Source of the DNA: Photobacterium gaetbulicola Gung47
GTDB taxonomy: Bacteria; Pseudomonadota; Gammaproteobacteria; Enterobacterales; Vibrionaceae
Reading direction: 5' to 3'
DNA length: 64,000 nucleotides
Assembly: GCA_000940995.1 (NCBI GenBank)
Contig: CP005973.1
Coordinates: 248,001 to 312,000, forward strand
The position numbers and the translations under genes were made by a program. Shown here one piece after another: positions 42,809 to 51,325 of the stretch. The notes under the pieces were generated by a model. The model ran no database searches. It saw only the letters and a program-made list of their open reading frames with translations, and had not been told where the DNA came from. Position 1 is the first letter of the stretch. The number at the start of each line of letters is the position of its first letter.

Positions 42809-44065
42809 ATGAAAGTCATTGTATTGGGTAGTGGGGTGGTGGGGTTGACGTCGGCATGGTATCTGCGCCAGGCTGGCCACGATGTCACGGTAATCGACCG
42901 CCAGCCACGCAGCGCAGAGGAAACCAGTTTTGCCAATGCAGGGCAGATTTCTTATGGCTACTCATCGCCTTGGGCAGCGCCTGGCATTCCGGTCAAAGCC
43001 ATGAAGTGGCTGCTGCAGGAGCACGCGCCACTGAAAATCAAGCCCTCGGTTTCGCCCGAGTTATATCTCTGGGCCAGCAAGATGCTGGCAAACTGCAATA
43101 CGTCTCGCTATCAGGTCAATAAATCTCGTATGCTGCGTATCGCCAACTACAGCCGGGAGTGCTTAAAGCAATTGCGCAGTGACTTTGATTTGCATTATGA
43201 AGGGCGCCAGCAGGGCACACTGCAAGTGTTCCGTACTCACAAGCAATTGGAAGCGGTAGCCAAAGATATTGAATTGCTGGCCGAAAGCGGTACCCGTTAC
43301 CAGGAGCTCGATGTTGCTGGCTGTATTGCGGCCGAGCCTGCCTTGGCATCGGTAAAAGACAAGCTGGTGGGCGGATTGCGCCTGCCGGATGATGAAACCG
43401 GAGATTGCTATCTTTTCTGTCAGCAATTAACAGAGCTGGCCAGGCAAGCGGGGGTGATTTTCAGGTTCGATACCGAAATATCTCGTTTGGTGGTGGAAGA
43501 TAATCGGATCAGCTCGGTACACACCAGTGTTGGAGAGCTCAGAGCCGATGCTTTCGTGGTGGCGATGGGAAGTTATTCGCCGCAGGTTTTGTCCCAGGCT
43601 GGTATTGTGGTGCCGGTATACCCGGTGAAGGGCTACTCGCTAACCATGCCGGTTAAAAACAGCGATGCAGCCCCTATCTCGACGGTAATGGATGAGACCT
43701 ACAAGGTAGCGATGACTCGATTTGACGATAGGATCCGAGTTGCCGGTACCGCAGAGCTCGCAGGATTTGATTTGGGCTTGGCCGAGAAACGCAAAGCTAC
43801 TATTGCTATGGTGATTCAGGATTTGTTCCCGCAAGGCGGCGAGATAGAAAAAGCCGAGTACTGGACAGGGCTAAGGCCGATGACGCCTGACGGCACGCCG
43901 GTGATAGGTAAAACCCCGATAAAGAACCTGTTTACCAATTCCGGTCACGGGACGCTGGGCTGGACCATGGCGTGTGGTTCGGGCAAGTTGCTGGCCGACA
44001 TTATTAGTGGTTCAGAAACGGATATCGATAAGACAGGCCTGGATGTGTACCGCTATATCAACTAA
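42809..44065 (+). CDS. dadA: D-amino-acid dehydrogenase
   Basis: 418 residues. Dinucleotide-binding motif V-L-G-S-G-V-V-G-L-T-S-A-W-Y-L at the N-terminus, F-A-N-A-G-Q-I-S-Y-G-Y-S-S-P-W-A-A-P-G typical of DadA, and a C-terminal G-L-R-P-M-T-P-D-G-T-P-V-I-G with G-H-G-T-L-G-W-T-M. FAD-dependent membrane-associated oxidation of D-amino acids to 2-oxo acids. Length and motifs fit full DadA. No alanine racemase (dadX) follows, unlike the usual dadAX pair, so it is probably used for exogenous D-amino acids. Confidence 0.92.
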   Translation: MKVIVLGSGVVGLTSAWYLRQAGHDVTVIDRQPRSAEETSFANAGQISYGYSSPWAAPGIPVKAMKWLLQEHAPLKIKPSVSPELYLWASKMLANCNTSRYQVNKSRMLRIANYSRECLKQLRSDFDLHYEGRQQGTLQVFRTHKQLEAVAKDIELLAESGTRYQELDVAGCIAAEPALASVKDKLVGGLRLPDDETGDCYLFCQQLTELARQAGVIFRFDTEISRLVVEDNRISSVHTSVGELRADAFVVAMGSYSPQVLSQAGIVVPVYPVKGYSLTMPVKNSDAAPISTVMDETYKVAMTRFDDRIRVAGTAELAGFDLGLAEKRKATIAMVIQDLFPQGGEIEKAEYWTGLRPMTPDGTPVIGKTPIKNLFTNSGHGTLGWTMACGSGKLLADIISGSETDIDKTGLDVYRYIN

Positions 44066-44095
44066 GCCGGAACGCTGATTTTGAAAAGATTATAG

Positions 44096-44215
44096 CTATT
44101 TATCTCTGTTTTTGTCTTTGTTGCGGTTCATGAATTTTTCGATGTAGTGTATCGCAATGAAGCAGATAGCCGCTGCGAGCAATAGGATGATTAATATTTG
44201 AGTATTGAAATCCAT
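44096..44215 (-). CDS. Small single-span membrane protein
   Basis: 39 codons with GAGGAG four bases before the ATG at 44215. It begins M-D-F-N-T-Q, then a hydrophobic segment of about 18 residues (I-L-I-I-L-L-L-A-A-A-I-C-F-I-A-I), then a very basic tail (K-F-M-N-R-N-K-D-K-N-R-D-K). The shape is that of bacterial small membrane proteins. Convergent with dadA. Function unknown. Confidence 0.5.
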   Translation of the reverse strand: MDFNTQILIILLLAAAICFIAIHYIEKFMNRNKDKNRDK

Positions 44216-44352
44216 AAGCTCCTCATGAGCCTGTTAGGTAATAGAATTATTATAACCTAGCAGCTTGTCGGATAGCGCTATGTGGGGAGGGAGTGGGTAC
44301 TTGAACTGTGAAGCCGCTCTATGAAAACGGCTGCACGTTGTATTTTGCTAGC

Positions 44353-44535
44353 TCAGCAATTGCCTTTTTTGGCTTGGCCTGGTGGGCAGAAGTTACCGTT
44401 GCCGTGGCTATGGTGGCCATCTTTGGTTGACGCCTTGATGGTTACACCGTCAAGCTCGCCCTCAACATGGGTGAGTTGGCAACCTGTAAGGGTCACAGAG
44501 GTAAATAACGCTAGCAGCAAAGTGATTTTTTTCAT
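44353..44535 (-). CDS. Small lipoprotein with His/Cys-rich end
   Basis: 60 residues from the ATG at 44535. Lipobox L-T-G-C (Cys19). The mature part has D-G-H-H-S-H-G-N-G-N-F-C and ends K-K-G-N-C; the His cluster and Cys pair suggest metal binding. No family recognised. Confidence 0.6.
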   Translation of the reverse strand: MKKITLLLALFTSVTLTGCQLTHVEGELDGVTIKASTKDGHHSHGNGNFCPPGQAKKGNC

Positions 44536-44635
44536 CGTCAAAAGAGCTTAAGTAAAACTAGGGCGCGCACTGTATATTTTTCGGGCAGTTGTTGTGTCAG
44601 GGGAATGTCAGCGGCAAGTTAGTTTGAACCATAAA

Positions 44636-44668
44636 TGAAAAGCGAGCCTGTACTCACAGGCCCGCTTC
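44636..44668 (-). terminator. Intrinsic terminator of the aguD-aguA operon
   Basis: On the minus strand AAGCGGGCCTGT and ACAGGCTCGCTT pair around GAGT with a short T run. Confidence 0.75.
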
Positions 44669-44721
44669 AGTATCTATTCATGAAGTTTGGACGGCAGGGA
44701 CTTCAAATTGAGGCGTGGAGA

Positions 44722-45813
44722 TCAGGCACAGGGAACCTGCTGGGTAATGCAGTGGATGTTGCCGCCCCCCAACAAGATCTCCCGGGCATCAACCCCTGTA
44801 ATTTTGTAACCCGGATACAGATCGTTGAGCAGATCTTCAACTTCCGAATCTAGCTTCTCATCCAGTAGCGGGTAGACAATTTGATCATTGGTCACCAGAT
44901 AGTTGGCATAAGATCCGGCCAAACGCTCGCCCGGTGTGCGCTCCATCCCCTCAGATACATCAACACCGCTGGCTTCATTTTCCGAGATGAACAAAGGCCC
45001 TGGCATGGGCAACTTATGCACCTTTATTCGGCGGCCTTTGGCATCGGTTTGGGTCTCGAGCACGTCCAGCGCCCGGCGTGAGATGTCATACTGCGGATCA
45101 TTCTTGTCTTCACACCAGGTCAAAACCACTTCACCGGGGCGGACAACATGGATCAGGTTATCGACATGGCCATTGGTCTCGTCGTTGTACAGGCCGTTTG
45201 GGATCCAGACAACTTTTTCTACCGCGAGGTAATCATAAAGCACTTGCTCAATTTCCTCTTTGGAGAGATCTGGGTTACGGCTAGGGTGAAGCAGGCACTC
45301 TTCTGTGGTGTAGAGGGTGCCTTCCCCATCTACGTGAATGGAACCGCCTTCGAGAACAATGGGGGCACGGTAGCTGGCATCGCCATGGAACTCACACACT
45401 TTCTGCGCAACCGCATCGTCTTTGTCCCAGGGGAAGTAAAGGCCGTCGACCAACCCGCCCCAGGCATTGAAATGCCAGTCGACACCGCGCCTGTGGCCTT
45501 GGTTATCAACCACATAAGATGGGCCGATATCCCGCATCCATGAATCGTCAGTGCTCATTTCGATCAAGCGAACATTATCTGGCAGCATCTGGCGGGCGTT
45601 TTCAAATTGCTGGGCACTGACCACCATATTCACCGGGGTTGACTGGGAGATGGCTTGTGCGACTTTGACAAAGGTTGATTGGGCCGGTTTACCACCAAAG
45701 CGCCAGTTATCGGTGCGCTCTGGCCAAGCCATCCAAACCGCAGCTTGAGGTTCGTGTTCGCCCGGCATTCTGAAGCCGTCTTGTCTTGGTGTTGAATCAA
45801 TTCGTTTGCTCAT
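44722..45813 (-). CDS. aguA: Agmatine deiminase
   Basis: 363 residues from the ATG at 45813 (GAGGA nine bases upstream). Guanidino-modifying fold: W-M-A-W-P-E-R-T-D-N-W near the start, M-R-D-I-G-P, E-G-G-S-I-H-V-D, E-T-N-G-H-V-D-N, and the C-terminal G-G-G-N-I-H-C-I-T-Q-Q with the nucleophile Cys355. Converts agmatine to N-carbamoylputrescine plus ammonia. It follows the aguD antiporter by 16 bases. With the carbamate kinase and transcarbamylase nearby it forms the ATP-yielding agmatine pathway. Confidence 0.93.
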   Translation of the reverse strand: MSKRIDSTPRQDGFRMPGEHEPQAAVWMAWPERTDNWRFGGKPAQSTFVKVAQAISQSTPVNMVVSAQQFENARQMLPDNVRLIEMSTDDSWMRDIGPSYVVDNQGHRRGVDWHFNAWGGLVDGLYFPWDKDDAVAQKVCEFHGDASYRAPIVLEGGSIHVDGEGTLYTTEECLLHPSRNPDLSKEEIEQVLYDYLAVEKVVWIPNGLYNDETNGHVDNLIHVVRPGEVVLTWCEDKNDPQYDISRRALDVLETQTDAKGRRIKVHKLPMPGPLFISENEASGVDVSEGMERTPGERLAGSYANYLVTNDQIVYPLLDEKLDSEVEDLLNDLYPGYKITGVDAREILLGGGNIHCITQQVPCA

Positions 45814-45829
45814 GGCTTGACATCCTCTA

Positions 45830-47254
45830 TTAATGGCTATGAGAAGGTTGTTGGCTAGATTGCTCTGCTTGTTCTGCATTCTTTTTGGTAACTGCGAGTT
45901 TCAGTAGGTATTCGCCGATACCCACCGTCAGAATGACCCCGATAAGTACTGGTGCACTGTATGTCCAGTTGACGGTCATATCGATAAGTTCAGGGAAGAT
46001 AAACAGGATCACTGCCTGGGCAATAACGACGAAACAGATGATGCTCAGTACCCACTGCACGCCCAGTCCTCCCGGTACCCGGAAAGGACGCTCTGTTTCT
46101 GGGTCGCTGACACGCAGCTTCAGATATGACGGGAACATAAACAGGTAAGGCAGAAGGAAAATACAGCTGGAGAAGGCAAAAACAGACCAGAACAAATCGT
46201 CGCTGGTTTGGGCAAAGATGGCGTAGGCCAGGATCACTACGGTCGATAGGATGCCGGTAATGTTGTTGGCACCTACTGGGGTGTCGTGTTTCTCAGACAT
46301 CTTAGCCACAGCATCAGGGAGTTCACCCTCGTTCGCGGCTTCGGCGGCCGCGCGGCTGGCACCCATGGTCCAGGTCACCATATTGCCGATGAAGGTCAGC
46401 AATGCCATGGTGCCAATCAAGTACACCATCATGGTTCCGAAGGTGCCTGTACCAAAGAGCTTGCGTAGCGTGTCGACAATACCGGCAACTAGGCCGATAT
46501 CCTGTACTGGCAGCGCCATCAGAATGCCTACAGTGCCAAAGACATACAGGAAGGCAGTGATAGCTGCGGCGAGGAAGATAGATTTTGGCATGTCACGCAC
46601 GTCTTTCATCTCTTTGGTCATGGTCGCGACAAGCTCAAACCCCATCAGGTTGAAAACCAGTGCGGGTAGGAACGCTACCCCGGTATCGAGGCTTGGCATC
46701 ATGGCAGACAAGGTGAATTCGTTTGCGACACCATGCTCGGCGGCATAGAAGAATCCTCCGAAGCCCAGTACGGCGATAACCGTGACCTTGAGTATGGCCC
46801 CGACGTTGGTGACCCATACCCCGACATCAACGGATACATTGCAGATCCAGATGGTTAGCCAGGTCAAGGCAATGCAGATAGCAATCTGCCACATCAGGGA
46901 GAGCCCCGGGAAAAAGAGTTCGGCGAACATGCCGGCAAACATGATGTAGACAGCAGGCATCCACAGGCCAACGTTGATCCAGTAAAACCAGGTGGTTCTA
47001 ACCGCCCATTTATAGCCGAAGGCCTTTTTCACCCAGTCGTAAATACCGCCATCGCCCGGGTAGGTAGTGCCGAGCTCAGAGGTGATTAACCCGTAGGGAA
47101 TGACGAAAACAATGAGGGTGACCAGCCACCATCCGATAGCACTTACACCAATGGAGGCCGATGCGGTTAAGGTATCGACGACGATAACAGCACATAGGCT
47201 AAAGAGGGCGAGACTGCCTACTCCCATCTTTCCGCCTGAGGTTTGTGTTTCCAT
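45830..47254 (-). CDS. aguD: Agmatine:putrescine antiporter (APC family)
   Basis: 474 residues with about 12 hydrophobic segments. APC start G-S-L-A-L-F-S-L-C-A-V-I-V, the conserved Y-P-G-D-G-G-I-Y-D-W segment and E-M-K-D-V-R-D-M-P in loop 6/7. Homologues next to aguA are agmatine/putrescine exchangers. A cytoplasmic C-terminal tail is Gln/His-rich. It is the first gene of the minus-strand operon and divergent from the carbamate kinase. The substrate rests mainly on context. Confidence 0.82.
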   Translation of the reverse strand: METQTSGGKMGVGSLALFSLCAVIVVDTLTASASIGVSAIGWWLVTLIVFVIPYGLITSELGTTYPGDGGIYDWVKKAFGYKWAVRTTWFYWINVGLWMPAVYIMFAGMFAELFFPGLSLMWQIAICIALTWLTIWICNVSVDVGVWVTNVGAILKVTVIAVLGFGGFFYAAEHGVANEFTLSAMMPSLDTGVAFLPALVFNLMGFELVATMTKEMKDVRDMPKSIFLAAAITAFLYVFGTVGILMALPVQDIGLVAGIVDTLRKLFGTGTFGTMMVYLIGTMALLTFIGNMVTWTMGASRAAAEAANEGELPDAVAKMSEKHDTPVGANNITGILSTVVILAYAIFAQTSDDLFWSVFAFSSCIFLLPYLFMFPSYLKLRVSDPETERPFRVPGGLGVQWVLSIICFVVIAQAVILFIFPELIDMTVNWTYSAPVLIGVILTVGIGEYLLKLAVTKKNAEQAEQSSQQPSHSH

Positions 47255-47352
47255 AATTATATCTCCGTGATTGTTACACGTTATTTATGCTTGATGTCCA
47301 ATCCTTTATTTCACGGAATAAATCTTATGCCGAAGGTACATCGATATTCGTT

Positions 47353-47362
47353 ATTAGAATCA
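47353..47362 (-). promoter_or_regulatory. Candidate agu operator, site 1
   Basis: ATTAGAATCA, the reverse complement of TGATTCTAAT; the same ten bases recur at 47449 and 49240. Confidence 0.5.
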
Positions 47363-47447
47363 CTTATCGGAGAACATTAATATATGGAAGCCAAAGGCGT
47401 GACTCCGACCATAATAAAAATATGGCAATAGAGCGAGGGTGAGAAAA

Positions 47448-47462
47448 TTGATTCTAATCAAA
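47448..47462 (+). promoter_or_regulatory. Candidate agu operator, site 2
   Basis: TTGATTCTAATCAAA, a six-two-six inverted repeat in the divergent aguD/carbamate-kinase promoter region. Confidence 0.55.
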
Positions 47463-47530
47463 TAATGCTGATTATCACTAGCGCTAGATTAATTAACAGC
47501 TTCTTGATAATAGATAAGGTGGAATGCGGT

Positions 47531-48445
47531 ATGAAAAATGACAAACCCATTATCGTGGTCGCTGTCGGTGGAAATGCATTGCTACAACGAGGCGAGCAAA
47601 TGAGCTATGAGAATCAAGCCAACAATATTGATATTGCCTCTGCAGCGTTAGCCAAATTAAGTGAAGACTATAAAGTTGTTATCGTACACGGTAACGGTCC
47701 ACAAGTTGGATTACTAGCATTACAGAATTTAGCTTATACCGATGCCCCTCCTTATCCGCTTGATGTGTTAGGCGCAGAAACACAAGGGATGATTGGTTAT
47801 ATGATGATGCAGGGTTTGAGGAAATATATGCCCAGCAGAAAGGTGAGTACCATCGTAACCCAAATATCGGTCGATAAAAATGATCCTGCTTTTAGGGATC
47901 CCAATAAATTTATTGGGCCGGTTTATGATAAAGAAACCGCGCTGGCGAAATCGACGCAATACGGCTGGCAAATCAAACCGGACGGCGAGTACTGGCGGCG
48001 GGTGGTTGCTTCGCCATTCCCCAAGGGAATTGTTGAAATTGATAGTATACGCACATTACTCAATGCCGGTCATACCGTAATATGTTGCGGAGGTGGCGGT
48101 TGCCCGGTGATTGACAATGAAGGTGAGATCAATGGGGTGGAAGCCGTGATAGACAAGGACTTTTCTGCCGCAACCCTGGCCAAGCAACTGAGTGCAGAGC
48201 ACTTTCTTATTCTAACTGATGGCGAGTATGTATGCGTGGACTGGGGGAAACCCACTGAGCAGCCCCTCTATGACGTATCCGTCGATCAAATACAGCAATA
48301 TACCTTTGCCGCCGGTTCAATGGCCCCTAAGGTTGCAGCCTGTTGTGACTTTGCCAGCCATACATCAGGAATTGGGCATATCGGTTCATTACACAAAGCT
48401 TCAGAAATTATGGCAAGTCGTTCTGGTACACATATACACGGATAG
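47531..48445 (+). CDS. arcC: Carbamate kinase
   Basis: 304 residues from the ATG at 47531 (AAGGTGGA upstream); longer frames are non-coding. A-V-G-G-N-A-L-L near the start, H-G-N-G-P-Q-V-G, G-A-E-T-Q-G-M-I-G, C-G-G-G-G-C-P-V, the D-K-D-F-S-A-A motif and L-T-D are complete carbamate-kinase landmarks. It makes ATP from carbamoyl phosphate and ADP. Here it serves the agmatine route (equivalent to aguC). It is followed eight bases later by a TetR gene. Confidence 0.93.
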   Translation: MKNDKPIIVVAVGGNALLQRGEQMSYENQANNIDIASAALAKLSEDYKVVIVHGNGPQVGLLALQNLAYTDAPPYPLDVLGAETQGMIGYMMMQGLRKYMPSRKVSTIVTQISVDKNDPAFRDPNKFIGPVYDKETALAKSTQYGWQIKPDGEYWRRVVASPFPKGIVEIDSIRTLLNAGHTVICCGGGGCPVIDNEGEINGVEAVIDKDFSAATLAKQLSAEHFLILTDGEYVCVDWGKPTEQPLYDVSVDQIQQYTFAAGSMAPKVAACCDFASHTSGIGHIGSLHKASEIMASRSGTHIHG

Positions 48446-48453
48446 GTTATTCA

Positions 48454-49068
48454 ATGCGAAAAGAGTCGACAGAGAAAAGACTTGAGAGGATCCATTCAGC
48501 AGCAATTCGTTTGGCATCACAACGGGAGGTGAACGCCATTTCTATTTATGATGTGGCCAAGGAAGCGGCGATCGCAGCATCAACGGTTTACCATCATTAC
48601 CCGAATATAGAAGCATTGATCTGCGAGTTGATGAACTCGGTATTTGATGACTTTGAAAGAGTGCTGGATAACGCGGTTGTGGCTGAGAATGTCCATCATT
48701 GGTCAGATATCAATAGAATGATAGAGCAGAGCTTTGTTGATTATTATCGTTTGGCACCACTGGCCCAGCACACTTTACTGGGGCAGCATACCTATTCATC
48801 GGTCAGGCACGCGGATGCCCAAAATGACTTGGTACTGGGAAAGAAAGTCGAACAGATTTACCGGCGGTATTTTTCGCTTCCTGAATTGCCAACAGACGTC
48901 AATATATTTGCCATAGCCTTGCAGGTTGCTGATAAGGTCTACTCGATGAATTACCGGGAAAATGGCGATATTGCTCCGGAAATGGCGCGAGAGGCGATTG
49001 TGATCACCGAAGCCTATTTGGGAACGTATTTGCCCAAGCAATTGCCAAGGGCGATAACGCTTAATTAA
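48454..49068 (+). CDS. TetR-family regulator (agmatine pathway)
   Basis: 204 residues. N-terminal helix-turn-helix: I-S-I-Y-D-V-A-K-E-A-A-I-A-A-S-T-V-Y-H-H-Y. The C-terminal ligand domain is helical with no recognised subtype. It lies in an operon with the carbamate kinase. The TGATTCTAAT motif in front of both this operon and the transcarbamylase gene is the obvious candidate target. Agmatine or carbamoylputrescine is a likely ligand, by analogy only. Confidence 0.85.
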   Translation: MRKESTEKRLERIHSAAIRLASQREVNAISIYDVAKEAAIAASTVYHHYPNIEALICELMNSVFDDFERVLDNAVVAENVHHWSDINRMIEQSFVDYYRLAPLAQHTLLGQHTYSSVRHADAQNDLVLGKKVEQIYRRYFSLPELPTDVNIFAIALQVADKVYSMNYRENGDIAPEMAREAIVITEAYLGTYLPKQLPRAITLN

Positions 49069-49092
49069 GATAAATTTTTAGTCACTGAATTG

Positions 49093-49127
49093 AAAACCCA
49101 CTGTAGTCAATATTGCAGTGGGTTTTT
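49093..49127 (+). terminator. Intrinsic terminator
   Basis: AAAACCCACTG and CAGTGGGTTTT form the stem, then one further T run. Ends the carbamate kinase-tetR operon. Confidence 0.85.
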
Positions 49128-49240
49128 ATCGTCTGGAATAAAGATTAAAAAAGAATATCGAAAATCGAACTGATAAAAATATAATTGATGTGACTTGTGT
49201 CAATGTAGATGTTCAACTAAAAATAACTATCCCGATTAGT

Positions 49241-49258
49241 GATTCTAATTTTAGAATC
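49241..49258. promoter_or_regulatory. Candidate agu operator, site 3
   Basis: GATTCTAA-TT-TTAGAATC, a perfect eight-two-eight inverted repeat about 100 bases before the transcarbamylase start. Confidence 0.6.
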
Positions 49259-49353
49259 CATTGTTCTTTTTCTAGATACTGATTTCAACCAAGCAAGACA
49301 CCCCATCGTGATTGCTGGATGAATATATTAACTCTGGTAAAAAGGATACGAAA

Positions 49354-50400
49354 ATGAGACTTCCATCTTCTAGTGCAACCGAACTAAACAAACCAAACCT
49401 GCGCCATTTTCTGAAAACTCAGGATTTTACCAAGCAAGAACTTGAAGATATTTTAGAACTGATGGCGATGCTGAAGCAGGCGCGCCGAGACAACGCCGTT
49501 CCTCAGCTATTCAAAGGCAAATCGGTCGCGATGATTTTCGAGCAGCCTTCTACTCGTACCCGGGTTTCTTTCGAAACCGCTGCGACAATTTTGGGGGGCC
49601 ACGCACTGTTCCTATCACCGAAGGATATCCACCTAGGGGCGAAAGAGTCTCTGGAAGATACAGGCCGGGTTCTGTCACGTATGGTGGATGTGATCATGGC
49701 CCGCGTTGATGAGCATGATACGGTGGCCGGGCTTGCGAAAAACGCCAGCGTACCAGTTATCAATGGCCTGTGTGATTGGCTGCACCCAACCCAAATCATG
49801 GCCGACTTGTTCACCATGAAAGAGCACTTACCAGAAGGCAAAGCGCTGAGTGATTTGACTGTCGCTTTCGTGGGCGATGCGACTAACGTAGCGTCTTCAC
49901 TGATGTTTGCATGCACTAAGTTTGGTATGACCTTCAAGCACATCTGCCCAGAGCGCTTCAAAGCGCCACAGGAGTGGGTCGAAATTGCGCTGGGTAACTG
50001 TGAAACGTCAGGTGGCAAATTGGTTATTACTGACAATACCGATGAAGTCGCAGGCTGCGATATCATTGTCGCTGACAGCTTCTACTGGTTTGGTCAGGAA
50101 GAAGAAAAAGAGATCCGCCTATCGACCTTCATTCCTGAATATGTAGTGACGGAAGAGATGATGGCGAAAGCCGGACCCAATGCCATGTTCATGCACTGCC
50201 TGCCAGCCAATGATCAGCGCGAATGTACTCGCGGGGTGATGGAGGCGGATAATTCGCTGATTTTCGATGAGGCTGAGAACCGTCTAACCGCCCAAATGGC
50301 CTTGTTGGTGTACTTCACCCACAAAGACATGACCATCCCAACTCCTGAGGTTGAAGCGGCCCACAAAGAGAGAATTGACCGTTTTCTCTCTGCTTTATAA
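49354..50400 (+). CDS. ptcA: Putrescine carbamoyltransferase
   Basis: 348 residues from the ATG at 49354 (AAGGA upstream). Carbamoyl-phosphate sites are S-T-R-T-R and H-P-T-Q, and H-C-L-P near residue 270. The ornithine-binding S-M-G loop of OTCs is missing; the place is taken by A-D-S-F-Y-W-F-G-Q-E-E-E-K-E. That change, and the surrounding agmatine genes, point to phosphorolysis of N-carbamoylputrescine to putrescine plus carbamoyl phosphate. A plain ornithine carbamoyltransferase is the alternative. It has its own promoter and terminator. Confidence 0.78.
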   Translation: MRLPSSSATELNKPNLRHFLKTQDFTKQELEDILELMAMLKQARRDNAVPQLFKGKSVAMIFEQPSTRTRVSFETAATILGGHALFLSPKDIHLGAKESLEDTGRVLSRMVDVIMARVDEHDTVAGLAKNASVPVINGLCDWLHPTQIMADLFTMKEHLPEGKALSDLTVAFVGDATNVASSLMFACTKFGMTFKHICPERFKAPQEWVEIALGNCETSGGKLVITDNTDEVAGCDIIVADSFYWFGQEEEKEIRLSTFIPEYVVTEEMMAKAGPNAMFMHCLPANDQRECTRGVMEADNSLIFDEAENRLTAQMALLVYFTHKDMTIPTPEVEAAHKERIDRFLSAL

Positions 50401-50414
50401 CGTTTGCTAGCTAA

Positions 50415-50452
50415 CGATAAACAGCCCGGTGCCTGCACTGGGCTGTTTATCG
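50415..50452 (+). terminator. Intrinsic terminator
   Basis: CGATAAACAGCCC and GGGCTGTTTATCG form a perfect 13-bp stem just beyond the transcarbamylase gene. Confidence 0.85.
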
Positions 50453-50553
50453 TTTATATCCATCAGGCAGCAGCAGTTAAACTCCTCACGAATGTGAAAG
50501 ATGGTTTAAAATTTAATAACAACCCCGTCGAATCGAAATGTCAGGAGGCCCTT

Positions 50554-51111
50554 ATGGTTAGGGTTTTTTACATTAGCGATGACTTAGACGACCTAGAGCT
50601 GGTGGAATACGAGTTGGAGCTCAGTGGGCTCGGCCCGTCGCAAATCCATGTGCTCACCGACAATGATGCCGAGGTTGCCAGCCATCAACATCTCCACCCG
50701 GTGAAATCCTTTATGCGCAATGACGTTATCCACTCTACTGAGATAGGTGCCGTGATAGGTGTGGTGGTTGCTGCGTTGGTGCTGTTCTTTGCTTATGTGA
50801 CCGGGGTGGCCGGAAGCGTAGGCTGGTTACCCTTTATCATGCTGGCGATCGTCATGATGGGGTTTATTACCTGGGAAGGGGGGCTGTTTGGCTTCCAGGA
50901 GCTGCATTATCAATTCCGGCGCTTCAAGCAGGTACTTCAATCGGGTCGCCATGTGCTGATGGTCGATGTCGAACCTGAGCAAGAAATCATGCTAGCCAAT
51001 GTGACCTTAGCTCATGATAAGCTCAAACCGGCAGGAACAGGTAAAGCGCCACCGCGTTGGTTGGTTGCCTTCCAAAACCGTTGGGACCGGATGATGCACA
51101 GTCTGCCGTAA
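50554..51111 (+). CDS. Hypothetical membrane protein, two-span
   Basis: 185 residues from the ATG at 50554, with AGGAGG upstream. An N-terminal soluble part has V-F-Y-I-S-D-D-L-D-D-L and a late L-M-V-D-V-E-P-E-Q-E, with the look of a ferredoxin-like or DUF1269-type module. Two hydrophobic segments occur around residues 65-85 and 92-112. Family not recognised with confidence. Confidence 0.65.
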   Translation: MVRVFYISDDLDDLELVEYELELSGLGPSQIHVLTDNDAEVASHQHLHPVKSFMRNDVIHSTEIGAVIGVVVAALVLFFAYVTGVAGSVGWLPFIMLAIVMMGFITWEGGLFGFQELHYQFRRFKQVLQSGRHVLMVDVEPEQEIMLANVTLAHDKLKPAGTGKAPPRWLVAFQNRWDRMMHSLP

Positions 51112-51134
51112 AGGGTTCGTCGCATTCTAGGATG

Positions 51135-51176
51135 ATCAAAGCCGGCACATGTGTCGGCTTTGATTTGTGTTTTTTC
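51135..51176 (+). terminator. Intrinsic terminator
   Basis: ATCAAAGCCG and CGGCTTTGAT around a ten-base loop, then TTGTGTTTTTT. Confidence 0.85.
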
Positions 51177-51325
51177 TATATTTTAAGTGCTTTTATGTTC
51201 GATGTTTGATTCAGCCATCAGACAGCCAGAGCCAATACAATAATGGCAAGCTACCAAGTAATTATTGCAGCATACAGCCTTTCGGCGTTACTTGGATCGA
51301 GTAACGATAAAGAGTGGAGCAAAAA

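Noticed and set aside
50404..50553. N-terminal extension of the membrane protein at 50554
   Set aside because: The extension overlaps the transcarbamylase terminator and has no family features; AGGAGG marks the ATG at 50554.
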